Shown: positions 26,607 through 35,712, numbered from the stretch's first letter. The stretch is DNA of 64,000 bases from Aminobacter sp039907765 (GCF_039907765.1 NZ_JARDJI010000007.1:62001-126000), one strand, 5' to 3'. The notes: generated by a model not told the origin, from the letters alone. Numbers and translations are program-made.

Positions 26607-28109
26607 ATGACCATCATCGACACCCGCACGCCCGATCCCAAGCGACTGATCCCCGGCGCCACCGGCGACTGGGAAGTCATCATCGGCCTCGAGGTTCATG
26701 CCCAGGTGACTTCGGAGGCGAAGCTGTTCTCGGGTGCCTCGACGGCGTTCGGCGCCGAGCCCAATGCCAATGTCAGCCTCGTCGACGCGGCGATGCCCGG
26801 CATGCTGCCCGTCATCAACGAGGAATGCGTGCGCCAGGCGATCCGCACGGGCCTCGGGCTGAAGGCGCAGATCAACCTGAAGTCGGTGTTCGACCGCAAG
26901 AACTACTTCTATCCCGACCTGCCGCAGGGCTACCAGATCTCGCAGTTCAAGCAGCCGATCGTCGGCGAAGGCACGATCACCATTTCGGTCGGCCCCGACC
27001 GCAAGGGCGAGTTCGAGGACATCGACATCGGCATCGAGCGCCTGCATCTCGAACAGGACGCCGGCAAGTCGATCCACGACCAGCACCCGACCATGTCCTA
27101 TGTCGACCTCAACCGGTCGGGCGTGGCGCTGATGGAGATCGTCTCCAAGCCGGACATGCGCTCGGCCGACGAGGCCAAGGCCTACGTCACCAAGCTGCGC
27201 ACCATCGTGCGCTACCTCGGCACCTGCGACGGCAACATGGACGAAGGCTCGATGCGCGCCGACGTCAACGTCTCGGTGCGCCGTCCTGGCGGTGAGTTCG
27301 GCACGCGCTGCGAGATCAAGAACGTCAACTCGATCCGCTTCGTCGGCCAGGCCATCGAATACGAGGCGCGGCGCCAGATCGCCATCCTCGAGGACGGCGG
27401 CAAGATCGACCAGGAGACGCGGCTGTTCGACCCGAACAAGGGCGAGACGCGTTCGATGCGCTCCAAGGAAGAGGCGCACGACTACCGCTACTTCCCCGAT
27501 CCGGACCTCCTGCCGCTCGAATTCGACCAGGCCTATGTCGATGCGCTCGCCAAGGATCTCGTCGAACTGCCCGACGACAAGAAGGAAAGGCTGGTCAAGG
27601 CGCTCGGCCTGTCGGTCTACGACGCCTCGATCCTGGTGTCGGAAAAGGCGATCGCCGACTATTTCGAGAAGGTGGCTTCCGGACGCGACGGCAAGCTCGC
27701 TGCCAACTGGGTCATCAACGACCTGCTCGGCGCGCTCAACAAGGCCGGCAGGGACATCGAGGAAGCTCCGGTGTCGCCCGACCAGCTCGGCGCCATCATC
27801 GACCTCATCAAGGAAGGCACGATCTCCGGCAAGATCGCCAAGGACCTGTTCGAGATCGTCTGGAACGAGGGCGGCGACCCGAAGGAACTGGTCGAGAGCC
27901 GCGGCATGAAGCAGGTGACCGACACCGGCGCCATCGAGAAGGCCGTCGACGACGTCATCGCCGCCAATCCCGACAAGGCCGAGCAGGCGCGCGCCAAGCC
28001 GACCATGGCCGGCTGGTTCGTCGGCCAGGTGATGAAGGCCACCGGCGGCAAGGCCAACCCGCAGGCGGTCAACGACCTGGTCAAGGCCAAGCTCGGTATC
28101 GAGGAGTAA
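26607..28109 (+). CDS. gatB: Asp-tRNA(Asn)/Glu-tRNA(Gln) amidotransferase subunit B
   Basis: A 500-residue GatB subunit of the GatCAB complex, which converts Glu-tRNA(Gln) to Gln-tRNA(Gln) using ammonia from GatA. The amidotransferase/kinase domain has EVIIGLEVHAQ, the metal-site region YFYPDLPQGYQISQF and GNMDEGSMRADVNVSVR. The C-terminal YqeY-like tRNA-binding domain ends with the typical NPQAVNDLVKAKL. gatA and gatC are not in the window. It lies 5 bp before the next gene. Confidence 0.96.
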   Translation: MTIIDTRTPDPKRLIPGATGDWEVIIGLEVHAQVTSEAKLFSGASTAFGAEPNANVSLVDAAMPGMLPVINEECVRQAIRTGLGLKAQINLKSVFDRKNYFYPDLPQGYQISQFKQPIVGEGTITISVGPDRKGEFEDIDIGIERLHLEQDAGKSIHDQHPTMSYVDLNRSGVALMEIVSKPDMRSADEAKAYVTKLRTIVRYLGTCDGNMDEGSMRADVNVSVRRPGGEFGTRCEIKNVNSIRFVGQAIEYEARRQIAILEDGGKIDQETRLFDPNKGETRSMRSKEEAHDYRYFPDPDLLPLEFDQAYVDALAKDLVELPDDKKERLVKALGLSVYDASILVSEKAIADYFEKVASGRDGKLAANWVINDLLGALNKAGRDIEEAPVSPDQLGAIIDLIKEGTISGKIAKDLFEIVWNEGGDPKELVESRGMKQVTDTGAIEKAVDDVIAANPDKAEQARAKPTMAGWFVGQVMKATGGKANPQAVNDLVKAKLGIEE

Positions 28110-28114
28110 GGCGG

Positions 28115-28606
28115 ATGTTCGTCCGCACGGCGAGCGAACGCGACCTTGAGACGATCAAGGTGCTGCTCGCCGACACCTGGCACGCGGCCTACGATGCCAT
28201 CTACGGCGCCGAGCGGGTGGACGAGATCACGGCCGAGTGGCATTCGCTCGCCGCGCTCAAGGCGCGGCTGACGCGGCCGAACTCGGAATTCCTGGTCGCC
28301 GACGACGGCAAACGGATCGCCGGTACGGCCTTCGCCGCCGCGACCAGCGACGGCAAGACCGTCGTGCTCCATCAACTCGACGTGCGGCCCGGCAACCAGC
28401 GGGCGGGCGTCGGCCGCCTGCTGCTCGACGAGGTCGAGCAGTGCTTCCCGGAAGCGCGCACCCTGCGCCTCGAGGTCGAGAAGTCGAACGCCGGGGCGAT
28501 TGCCTTCTACCGGGCCAGCGGCTTCGCGCAGGTCGGGGAGACGGCCGATGGCGGCGCGGAACAGTCCGGCATTCCGGCGCTCATCTTCGAGAAGCGGCTG
28601 GGCTGA
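28115..28606 (+). CDS. GNAT family N-acetyltransferase
   Basis: A 163-residue acetyltransferase. The acetyl-CoA-binding motif A is HQLDVRPGNQRAGVGRLLLDEVE, followed by motif B EKSNAGAIAFYRASGF. It would acetylate a small molecule or protein amine with unknown specificity. It follows gatB by 5 bp, so it is co-transcribed with it; the functional relation is not known. Confidence 0.88.
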   Translation: MFVRTASERDLETIKVLLADTWHAAYDAIYGAERVDEITAEWHSLAALKARLTRPNSEFLVADDGKRIAGTAFAAATSDGKTVVLHQLDVRPGNQRAGVGRLLLDEVEQCFPEARTLRLEVEKSNAGAIAFYRASGFAQVGETADGGAEQSGIPALIFEKRLG

Positions 28607-28719
28607 AGCCTTGCAGGCAATCCCAGCTTGCGAACGGCGTGTTTTCTGCTTGCGCTAGCGCAAACGGCGCCTCAGACCGGTAGCCCGCCGTCAATCTGCC
28701 GCCAGTCAGCGCGTCAAGT

Positions 28720-29565
28720 TCAGGTCTTCCGGACCTCGACATTGTCGATGAGGCGCGTCTTGCCGAGCCGTGCCGCCACCAGCACGCGGCCTTCGGCCCC
28801 GCGCCTCCAGGGCGCGAGCGTCAGGCTCTCGCGCGCCTCGACATAGTCGACGACGTCGAAGCCGGCATCGAGGATCTCCTGCCGCGCCATTGCCATCGTC
28901 GCCGTCCCGTCGGCGCCGTCCTCAAGTGCTGCCGCCGCCTTGCGCAACGCCTTGTTGAGCTTGCGCGCGATCTCCAGCTCGGCCGGGCTGAGATAGGCAT
29001 TGCGCGACGACATGGCGAGGCCCTCGGCGTCGCGGATCGTCGGCGAACCGACGATCTCGACCGGCAGATTCAGGTCGAGGCAGAGTTTCCTGACGACGCA
29101 GAGTTGCTGGTAGTCCTTCTCGCCGAAGACGGCGAGGTCGGGCGCGGCCTGGACGAACAGCTTGGCGACCACCGTCGCCACGCCGTCGAAGAAGGCGGGA
29201 CGGAAGTCGGTTTCGAGCCCGGCCGACGGGCCGCCGACGGAAATCGTCGTGGCGAAGCCCTCGGGATAGACCTCGTCGACGCTCGGGGTGAAGGCGAGGT
29301 GGACGCCGGCCCGGTGCAGCTTGTCGAGGTCGAGCGCCAGCTGGCGCGGATATTTGTCGAGGTCCTCGGTCGGCGCGAACTGGCGCGGATTGACGAAGAT
29401 CGAGACGACGCAGCGGTCGGCGCGTTGCAGTGCGGCGCGCATCAAGGAGACGTGCCCCTCGTGCAGGGCGCCCATCGTCGGCACCAGCGCGACCTTGAGC
29501 CCGGCGGCTCGCCATGCGTTGACCTGTGCGCGCAGGGCGGAGACGGTTTCGACGACCTCGGTCAT
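28720..29565 (-). CDS. panC: pantothenate synthetase
   Basis: A 281-residue PanC that condenses pantoate and beta-alanine with ATP to pantothenate. Signature segments are LVPTMGALHEGHVSLM (nucleotide-binding HIGH-like), SIFVNPRQFAPTEDLDKYPR, FFDGVATVV, FGEKDYQQL and MSSRNAYLS. It starts within the panB stop (ATGA), forming a panB-panC operon in coenzyme A biosynthesis. Confidence 0.96.
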   Translation of the reverse strand: MTEVVETVSALRAQVNAWRAAGLKVALVPTMGALHEGHVSLMRAALQRADRCVVSIFVNPRQFAPTEDLDKYPRQLALDLDKLHRAGVHLAFTPSVDEVYPEGFATTISVGGPSAGLETDFRPAFFDGVATVVAKLFVQAAPDLAVFGEKDYQQLCVVRKLCLDLNLPVEIVGSPTIRDAEGLAMSSRNAYLSPAELEIARKLNKALRKAAAALEDGADGTATMAMARQEILDAGFDVVDYVEARESLTLAPWRRGAEGRVLVAARLGKTRLIDNVEVRKT

Positions 29566-30398
29566 GCCTTGTCCTTGTCGGGGGTGAACAGATGCTCCGG
29601 CGCGGGGAATGCGCCGCTGCGGACGTCATTGGCGTAGGCTGCGGCCGCATCCGCGACGATGTCGCGCAGATGGGCGTATTGCTTGACGAATTTTGGCACG
29701 CGGTCGACGGTGAGCCCGATCGCGTCGTCGATGACGAGGATCTGGCCGTCGCATTTCGGGCTGGCGCCGATGCCGATCGTCGGGATCGCGAGCATGGCGG
29801 ACAAAGCGGCCGCGACCGGCTCCATGGTGCCCTCGATCACCACCGAGAAGGCGCCCGCCGCCTCGACCGCGCGGGCGTCGGCATGGAGTTGCACGATGTT
29901 CTCGTCGGACCGGCCCTTGATCTTGTAGCCGCCTTCCTTCTCGACCGATTGCGGCAACAGCCCGATATGGCCCATGACCGGGATGCCGGCGGCGACGATG
30001 GCCGCGATCTGCGGCGCCATCGTCACGCCGCCTTCGAGCTTGACTGCGTCGCAGCCGGTCTCGTCCACGATGCGCCGGGCGGAGGCGACGGCGTTCTCGA
30101 CCGAGTCTTCGTAGGAGCCGGCGGGCATGTCGACGACGACGCAGGCGTTGCTCGAGCCCCGCATCACCGCCTGCCCGTGGGCGACCATCATGTCCATGGT
30201 GGCGCCGAGCGTGGTCTCGTGCCCGTGCAGCACCATCGCGACGCTGTCGCCGACGAGCAAGAGGTCGACATGCGGATCGAGCAGCCGGGCAATGGGGTAG
30301 GTGTAGGCGGTGAGGCATACGATCGGCACGCCGCCCTTGCGGCGCAGCAGACCTGCGGGCGTGATGCGGCCGCCTGCGGCTGGCGCGTCAGATGCCAT
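29562..30398 (-). CDS. panB: 3-methyl-2-oxobutanoate hydroxymethyltransferase
   Basis: A 278-residue TIM-barrel PanB that makes ketopantoate from 2-oxoisovalerate and methylene-tetrahydrofolate. Motifs include CLTAYTYPIARLLD, LLVGDSVAMVLHGHETT, DMPAGSYEDSVENAV, VKLEGG, GHIGLLPQS and IGIGASPKCDGQILV. The ATG at 30398 has AGGGAGGAACAT before it. The frame is open upstream to 30521 but lacks family sequence there. First gene of the panBC operon. Confidence 0.96.
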   Translation of the reverse strand: MASDAPAAGGRITPAGLLRRKGGVPIVCLTAYTYPIARLLDPHVDLLLVGDSVAMVLHGHETTLGATMDMMVAHGQAVMRGSSNACVVVDMPAGSYEDSVENAVASARRIVDETGCDAVKLEGGVTMAPQIAAIVAAGIPVMGHIGLLPQSVEKEGGYKIKGRSDENIVQLHADARAVEAAGAFSVVIEGTMEPVAAALSAMLAIPTIGIGASPKCDGQILVIDDAIGLTVDRVPKFVKQYAHLRDIVADAAAAYANDVRSGAFPAPEHLFTPDKDKA

Positions 30399-30474
30399 AT
30401 GTTCCTCCCTCGACGCTGCTGGCCTAGGCCAGCGCGAGAGCCCGATGGGGCCAGAGTTGTTTACGGACCGGCTA

Positions 30475-30521
30475 ATGTTTTTGCAAGTGCGAGATGAAAG
30501 CGTGAGCAGTTGCAAAAACAT
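30475..30521. repeat. 12-bp perfect inverted repeat upstream of panB
   Basis: ATGTTTTTGCAA (30475-30486) and TTGCAAAAACAT (30510-30521) are exact reverse complements separated by 23 bp. The element lies 7 bp after the stop of the minus-strand membrane protein gene and 77 bp before the panB start. It could be a terminator of the former or an operator for the latter. Confidence 0.7.
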
Positions 30522-30527
30522 CGTCCG

Positions 30528-31010
30528 TCAGGACGATCGGCCGGCTGCTTCTTCCGCGGCGATGCGCCGTATGTAGGCGGCGAATTCCGGGTCCTCGCCG
30601 GGCAGCAGCTGGGGCAGGGCGGCGCGGAAATCCTCGCGCCGGCACCACTCGCGCATGAAGTCCTCCCACGAGGCCCAGCGGCGCCTGCGCCGTTCGGGCA
30701 TGCCGGGCTCGTAGGCGACGAGATAGGCGCGCTCGAACAGCGAGATCAGGATGGCGAACATCGCTAGCAGGCGGTCCCGCTGCTCGGGGCTGAGGTCGCT
30801 GGTCGCCTGCTGCGACTGGAGCTGCAGGTCGGAATGGTCGAGCGACAGCGTCAGGAAGTTGGTGTAGCCGTCCGAGAGCATCTGGTAGATCTCCTCCTCC
30901 TCGTTGATGCGCTCCTTGCGCTGCTCGTAGACGAAGATGAAGATGGCGAGCGGCAGGCCGAAGATGGTCACCAGCATGCTCAGCATTTCCAGGATCTGCA
31001 TGGAGGGCAT
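30528..31010 (-). CDS. hypothetical membrane-anchored protein
   Basis: A 160-residue protein. One N-terminal transmembrane helix (about MLSMLVTIFGLPLAIFIFVY) is followed by a charged cytoplasmic domain: EQRKERINEEEEIYQML, then SPEQRDRLLAMFAILISLFERAYL and WASWEDFMREWCRREDFRAALPQLL. No family is recognised with confidence. Two ATGs at 31010 and 31001 are possible; neither has a clear ribosome binding site. A longer frame upstream (to 31592) is antisense to the NDUFA12-type gene and unlikely. Confidence 0.65.
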   Translation of the reverse strand: MPSMQILEMLSMLVTIFGLPLAIFIFVYEQRKERINEEEEIYQMLSDGYTNFLTLSLDHSDLQLQSQQATSDLSPEQRDRLLAMFAILISLFERAYLVAYEPGMPERRRRRWASWEDFMREWCRREDFRAALPQLLPGEDPEFAAYIRRIAAEEAAGRSS

Positions 31011-31157
31011 TTCGGCTGTCCCCGCGGCGGCAAATGCCGGACAGTAGGTTGTGATTGTCTCCCTGCCAATCGTCGCAGCCGGTGCTAAACCCTTGCGTTC
31101 GGGCGAGGGGGACGCCATAAGCGGGAAACATTCGACGCGCCCGCCGCGAGGAACCCG

Positions 31158-31556
31158 ATGAAGAAATTCCTTGTCCAGTTTTTCACCTGGTGGAATGGCC
31201 AGACCCTTGGCACGCGCCTCCACACCTGGCGCAAAGGCACCAAGGTCGGCCAGGACGAGTTCGGCAACACCTACTACGAGGGCGGCAAGGACTCCGAAGG
31301 CCGCACCCGCCGCTGGGTGATCTACAAGGGCTATTCGGAAGCCTCGATGATTCCGCCCGGCTGGCACGGCTGGATGCACCATCGCGTCGACGTGGCGCCG
31401 AGCCAGGACAACTACATCCCGCGCGACTGGCAGAAGCCGCACCAGCCGAACCTCACCGGATCGGCTGCCGCCTACCGCCCGAAGGGATCGGTGCTCGGCA
31501 CCTCGCACCGGCCGCAGGTGACCGGCGACTACGACGCCTGGACGCCCGGCGCGTAA
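31158..31556 (+). CDS. NDUFA12-type accessory subunit of NADH:ubiquinone oxidoreductase
   Basis: A 132-residue homolog of the B17.2/NDUFA12 accessory subunit of respiratory complex I, found in alphaproteobacteria and mitochondria. Hallmarks are LGTRLHTWRKGTKVGQDEFGNTYYE, RRWVIYKG and the conserved PPGWHGWMHH, then YIPRDWQKPHQPNLTG. It sits apart from the main nuo operon, as usual in rhizobia. The DUF2155 gene lies downstream, a recurrent neighbour in this order. Confidence 0.92.
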   Translation: MKKFLVQFFTWWNGQTLGTRLHTWRKGTKVGQDEFGNTYYEGGKDSEGRTRRWVIYKGYSEASMIPPGWHGWMHHRVDVAPSQDNYIPRDWQKPHQPNLTGSAAAYRPKGSVLGTSHRPQVTGDYDAWTPGA

Positions 31557-31691
31557 CGCCCGCTTCCGCTGCCCGGACATTTGTCGCCACAATTGGCAGC
31601 TAACGGCTTGCCCATCGGGTTGAGGCCACTAGCCTTGGCCAAGGGAATCACCGAGTGGATGTCACTCCGGCGCAACGGCGGTAACGACTGC

Positions 31692-32324
31692 ATGACAAGA
31701 ACTGGGCGGGCTGCTTCGAACGTACGATCGACGGCGAAGGCCATGCTGGCGGCGGCTGCCCTGTGCGCCAGCCTCGGGCAGGCGATAGCTCAGGACAGCA
31801 TCGAGAGGCTGCCGCTCGATCCGCAGGTCTTCCCGAGCGAGGAGGAGGTCCCCTTCGAGGGCGACGACCTGCCGGCGCTCGACGACACCCAGCCGGCACA
31901 GGGCGAGGCGCCGCAGCAGACCCCGTCGCAGGCCGAAGAAGAGCAGCAGGGCCAGCCGGCGCCCAAGCCGGCGCAGCCGCAGCGCATCAAGAACCCGGTC
32001 GCCGAATTCGCCGGCATCGACAAGATCACCGGCCGCATCATCACCTTCGACGTCTATGTCGACGAGACCGTTCAGTTCGGAGCGCTGCAGGTGACGCCGC
32101 GCGTCTGCTACTCGCGGCCCGAGAACGAGGAGCCCAAGACGGATTCCTTCGTCGAGGTCGACGAGATCACCCTCGACCGCAAGATCCGCCGCATCTTCAC
32201 CGGCTGGATGTTCGCCGAGAGCCCCGGTCTCAACGCGGTCGAGCACGCCGTCTACGACGTGTGGCTCAAGGGCTGCAAGCAGAAGTCGGACATTCCTCCG
32301 CCGGAAGCCCCCAAGACCAACTAA
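31692..32324 (+). CDS. exported DUF2155 family protein
   Basis: A 210-residue protein with a signal peptide (AKAMLAAAALCASLGQAIAQ), a long low-complexity linker rich in Pro, Gln and Glu, and a C-terminal DUF2155 domain. Domain motifs are AEFAGIDKITGRIITFDVYV, FGALQVTPRVCYSRP and FTGWMFAESPGLNAVEHAVYDVWLKGC, cut by position. Two conserved Cys may pair. It is periplasmic, function unknown. ATGs at 31659 and 31692 are both possible; the latter gives a cleaner signal sequence. Confidence 0.82.
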   Translation: MTRTGRAASNVRSTAKAMLAAAALCASLGQAIAQDSIERLPLDPQVFPSEEEVPFEGDDLPALDDTQPAQGEAPQQTPSQAEEEQQGQPAPKPAQPQRIKNPVAEFAGIDKITGRIITFDVYVDETVQFGALQVTPRVCYSRPENEEPKTDSFVEVDEITLDRKIRRIFTGWMFAESPGLNAVEHAVYDVWLKGCKQKSDIPPPEAPKTN

Positions 32325-32394
32325 GCCTCCTGCGGGAACGGCCATCGATGCTCTGCGTTGACCGCAAGGGACGACGCAGACGGAGGATCGAGCC

Positions 32395-32772
32395 GTGACC
32401 CTGGACCGAGATCAGTTGCTGGAGCTCGAACGCAAGTTCTGGACCGGCGATTCCAAGTTCTTCGCCGAGCATGCCGACCGCGAGTGCCTTGTGGCCTTTC
32501 CGGACATGGCCGGCGTGATGAGCAATGCCGACCTTGCGGCGACGGCAAGCAAGCCGAACCGCTGGAAGCACCTCGAGATGAAGCTCAAGGGCATTGTCGA
32601 GCCCGGCAACGACATCGCCGTCCTGACCTATGAAGCCAGTGCCGAGCGCGACAATGGCGAGCCCTACCGGGCGCTGGTGAGCACCGGCTATGTGAGGCGC
32701 CTGCAGGGCTGGAAGATGATGTTCCACGCCCAGACGCCGCTCGGCGCGGAGCCAGGCAAGGGCAAGGGCTAA
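32395..32772 (+). CDS. NTF2-like/DUF4440-type protein
   Basis: A 125-residue small alpha+beta protein starting at GTG with CGGAGGA 8 nt upstream. The pattern LLELERKFWTGDSKFFAEHAD, then NDIAVLTYEASAERDNGEPYRALVSTGYVRR and GWKMMFHAQTP is that of SnoaL/DUF4440-like cone-fold proteins. Ligand and reaction are unknown. It is convergent with aat, whose stop lies 10 bp away. Confidence 0.75.
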   Translation: MTLDRDQLLELERKFWTGDSKFFAEHADRECLVAFPDMAGVMSNADLAATASKPNRWKHLEMKLKGIVEPGNDIAVLTYEASAERDNGEPYRALVSTGYVRRLQGWKMMFHAQTPLGAEPGKGKG

Positions 32773-32781
32773 GAGCCTGCC

Positions 32782-33399
32782 TTAAGGGGCGAAGGCGGCG
32801 TGGCCGGCGATAGCGCCGGCGAGCAGCTTCTCGTAGCGGGCCCGCGGCACGTCGACCGCGCCGAACCGCTTCAGGTGGTCGGTGGTGAACTGGGTGTCGA
32901 GCAGCGCGAAGTCGCGCTCGCGCAACCGCTCGACGAGATGCACGAGGCAGACCTTCGAGGCATCCGTCTCGCGCGAGAACATGCTTTCGCCAAAGAAGGC
33001 GCGCCCGAGCGACACGCCGTAGAGACCTCCGACGAGCCAGTCGCCATGCCACGCCTCGACCGAGTGGGCGTGGCCGATCTTGTGAAGGCGCGTATAGGCT
33101 TCGCGGATGGGGCCGTTGATCCAGGTGGACAGACGTCCGCTGCGCCTTTCGGCGCAGGCGTCGATCGTGGCCTCGAAGTCGCTGTTGACGCGTATCTCGA
33201 AACGGCCCTGGCGGATGGTCTTGGCGAGGCTGTGGGGCACGTGGAAGGCGTCGAGCGGAATGACGCCGCGCGTCTCGGGCCTGACCCAGAAGACTTCCGG
33301 GTCAGAGGCACTCTCGGCCATGGGAAAGACGCCCGACGCATAGGCCTTCAACAGAAGGTCAGTGGGTATGCTGTAGCCGGGCGCATAGGGTCGGGTCAT
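32782..33399 (-). CDS. aat: leucyl/phenylalanyl-tRNA-protein transferase
   Basis: A 205-residue Aat, which adds Leu or Phe to proteins with N-terminal Arg or Lys and so marks them for ClpS/ClpAP degradation. Motifs include AYASGVFPMAES, WVRPETRGVIPLDAFHVPHSLAK, HSVEAWHGDWLVGGLYGVSLGRAFFGESMFS and LLDTQFTTDHLKRFGA, each within family positions. It is the last gene of the aroQ-accB-accC-aat run, 12 bp after accC. Confidence 0.95.
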   Translation of the reverse strand: MTRPYAPGYSIPTDLLLKAYASGVFPMAESASDPEVFWVRPETRGVIPLDAFHVPHSLAKTIRQGRFEIRVNSDFEATIDACAERRSGRLSTWINGPIREAYTRLHKIGHAHSVEAWHGDWLVGGLYGVSLGRAFFGESMFSRETDASKVCLVHLVERLRERDFALLDTQFTTDHLKRFGAVDVPRARYEKLLAGAIAGHAAFAP

Positions 33400-33411
33400 G
33401 AGACCCCCATT

Positions 33412-34755
33412 CTACTCGCTTTTGGCGAGGTATTTCTCCAGCCAGTGGATGTCGTAATCGCCGTTGGCGATGTCGGGGTTGCCGACGAGATCGCGGAACA
33501 GCGGCAACGTCGTGTTGATACCGTCTACCACGAATTCGTCGAGCGCGCGCCTCAGCCGCATCATGCACTCGACGCGGTTGCGGCCGTGCACGATCAGCTT
33601 GCCGATGAGGCTGTCGTAGTAGGGCGGGATCCTGTAGCCGGAATAGACGCCCGAATCGACGCGGATGCCGAGGCCGCCGGGCGTGTGGAAATGCGTGATC
33701 GTGCCGGGCGACGGCGCAAACGTGCGCGGATCCTCGGCATTGATGCGGCATTCGATGGCATGGCCGTGGAAACGGATGTCGCTCTGCTTGACCGACAAGC
33801 CGCCGCCCGAGGCGACGCGGATCTGCTCGTGCACGAGGTCGATGCCGGTGATCGCTTCGGTGATCGTGTGCTCCACCTGCAGGCGGGTGTTCATTTCGAT
33901 GAAGTAGAATTCGCCGTTCTCGTAGAGGAACTCGATGGTACCGGCGCCGGAATAGCCGAGATTTGCCACCGCATTGGCGCAGATGTCGCCGATGCGCGAG
34001 CGCTCCTCGCTGTTGAGGGCGGGCGAATTGGCCTCTTCCCAGACCTTCTGGTGGCGGCGCTGCAGCGAGCAGTCGCGCTCGCCGAGATGCACGCCCTTGC
34101 CGGCGCCGTCGCCGAAGATCTGGACTTCGATGTGCCGCGGCTTCTGCAGGTACTTCTCGATGTAGACGGCGTCGTCGCCGAAGGCCGCACCTGCTTCCGA
34201 ACGGGCGGTGGCGAGCGCGATCTCGAGGTCGGCCTCGCTGTGCGCCACCTTCATGCCGCGGCCGCCGCCGCCGGCGGAGGCCTTGATGATGACCGGATAG
34301 CCGATCTCGGCGGAGACGCGCTTGGCTTCCTTCTCGTCGCTGACCGCACCTTCCGAACCGGGGACGACCGGGATGCCGAGGCGCTTTGCGGTGCGCTTGG
34401 CCTCGATCTTGTCGCCCATGATGCGGATATGGTCGCCCGAGGGGCCGATGAAGGTGATGTTGTGGGCGGCCAGGATGTCGGCGAACTTGGCGTTCTCCGA
34501 CAGGAAGCCGTAGCCCGGATGGACGGCATCGGCGCCCGTGATCTCGCAGGCCGCGACGATCTGGTGGATGTTGAGATAGCTGTCGCGCGACGGCGGCGGG
34601 CCGATGCAGACGCTTTCGTCGGCAAGGCGCACATGCATGGCGTCGGCGTCGGCGGTGGAGTGCACGGCAACCGTCTGGATGCCGAGCTCCTTGGCCGCGC
34701 GCAGCACTCTGAGGGCGATTTCGCCGCGATTGGCGATCAGGATTTTCTGGAACAT
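33412..34755 (-). CDS. accC: acetyl-CoA carboxylase, biotin carboxylase subunit
   Basis: A 447-residue biotin carboxylase that carboxylates the biotin of AccB using ATP and bicarbonate, in fatty acid synthesis. It has the N-terminal ILIANRGEIALRVLRAAKELGI, the ATP-grasp glycine loop KASAGGGGRGMKV, RDCSLQRRHQKVWEEA and the active-site FIEMNTRLQVEHTITEAITG, all full-length. It lies 18 bp after accB. Confidence 0.97.
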   Translation of the reverse strand: MFQKILIANRGEIALRVLRAAKELGIQTVAVHSTADADAMHVRLADESVCIGPPPSRDSYLNIHQIVAACEITGADAVHPGYGFLSENAKFADILAAHNITFIGPSGDHIRIMGDKIEAKRTAKRLGIPVVPGSEGAVSDEKEAKRVSAEIGYPVIIKASAGGGGRGMKVAHSEADLEIALATARSEAGAAFGDDAVYIEKYLQKPRHIEVQIFGDGAGKGVHLGERDCSLQRRHQKVWEEANSPALNSEERSRIGDICANAVANLGYSGAGTIEFLYENGEFYFIEMNTRLQVEHTITEAITGIDLVHEQIRVASGGGLSVKQSDIRFHGHAIECRINAEDPRTFAPSPGTITHFHTPGGLGIRVDSGVYSGYRIPPYYDSLIGKLIVHGRNRVECMMRLRRALDEFVVDGINTTLPLFRDLVGNPDIANGDYDIHWLEKYLAKSE

Positions 34756-34773
34756 TGCGCGCAGCCTTCCGGC

Positions 34774-35253
34774 TTACTCGACGATGACGAGCGGCATGCC
34801 GTATTCGACAGGCTGCGCGTCTTCGATCAGGATCGCAGTGACGGTCCCGGCGCGCGGGGCAGGGATCTGGTTCATCGTCTTCATGGCTTCGATGATGAGC
34901 AGCGTCTGGCCTTCCTTGACCTTGGCGCCGATCTCGATGAACGGCTTGGCATCGGGCGACGGCGCCAGATAGGCGGTGCCGACCATCGGCGAGGGCACCG
35001 CGTTCTTGGAGTTGTCGGCGGCCGGCGCTGCGATCGCCGCCACGGGGGTGGAGTTCACCGGGGCCGGCGCCGCAACGTGCACGGGTGCCGCGGCAGCGAC
35101 GGCGTGAACGGCCTGGGACTGGCGCGAGACGCGCACCTTGAGATCGCCGAGTTCGACTTCGATCTCGGTCAGATTGGTGTCGTTCAGGATTCCTGCAAGG
35201 TCGCGGACGAGCTGCTGGTCAACACCACCGGTCTTCTTCGTCGACATGTTCAA
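34774..35253 (-). CDS. accB: acetyl-CoA carboxylase, biotin carboxyl carrier protein
   Basis: A 159-residue BCCP. The N-terminal helical region (VRDLAGILNDTNLTEIEVE) is joined by an Ala/Pro-rich linker to the biotinyl domain. The biotinylated residue is Lys125 in EAMKTMNQI. It carries carboxybiotin from AccC to the carboxyltransferase. It lies between aroQ and accC in an operon. Confidence 0.97.
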   Translation of the reverse strand: MNMSTKKTGGVDQQLVRDLAGILNDTNLTEIEVELGDLKVRVSRQSQAVHAVAAAAPVHVAAPAPVNSTPVAAIAAPAADNSKNAVPSPMVGTAYLAPSPDAKPFIEIGAKVKEGQTLLIIEAMKTMNQIPAPRAGTVTAILIEDAQPVEYGMPLVIVE

Positions 35254-35277
35254 GCCTTTTTCTCTTTCTGTTTCCGG

Positions 35278-35712
35278 TCAGAGCCGGGCGGCCAGCGCCT
35301 GAAGCGCCAGCGTGTATCCGAGCGGCCCGAAGCCGCAGACCATGCCCACGGCCACCGGCGCCACCATCGATTTGTGGCGGAACGGCTCGCGGGCGTGGAT
35401 GTTGGAAAGGTGCACCTCGGCGACCGGCAGGGGGGCGACTGCCCGGATGGCGTCCTGCAGCGCGATCGAGGTGTGGGTGTAGGCGCCTGCGTTGAGCACG
35501 ATTCCGGCGGCTTTCTCGCCGGCCTCGTGGATCCAGTCGACCAGTACGCCCTCGTGGTTGGACTGGCGGAAATCGATCGCAATACCGAGCGCCGCGCCGG
35601 CTGCCATGCAGTCGGCCTCGATGTCGGCCAGCGTCTTGCCGCCATAGATGCCGGGCTCGCGTTTGCCCAGCATGTTGAGGTTCGGACCGTTGAGGACGAA
35701 AACCGTTTTCAA
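35278..35712 (-). CDS. aroQ: type II 3-dehydroquinate dehydratase
   Basis: A 144-residue type II dehydroquinase of the shikimate pathway. Characteristic segments are VLNGPNLNMLGKREPGIYG (catalytic Tyr), QSNHEGVLVDWIHEA, LNAGAYTHTSIALQDA and VEVHLSNIHAREPFRHKS (catalytic His; here AEVHLSNIHA). First gene of the aroQ-accBC-aat cluster, with 24 bp to accB. Confidence 0.96.
   Translation of the reverse strand: MKTVFVLNGPNLNMLGKREPGIYGGKTLADIEADCMAAGAALGIAIDFRQSNHEGVLVDWIHEAGEKAAGIVLNAGAYTHTSIALQDAIRAVAPLPVAEVHLSNIHAREPFRHKSMVAPVAVGMVCGFGPLGYTLALQALAARL

Noticed and set aside
26024..28606. YjhX-GNAT toxin-antitoxin pair
   Set aside because: The two genes are on opposite strands, with the 1.5-kb gatB gene between them.
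28650..28663. Perfect 14-bp palindrome TTGCGCTAGCGCAA between GNAT and panC
   Set aside because: Short, GC-rich and between convergent genes; no loop or T run, and such palindromes are expected at low frequency by chance.
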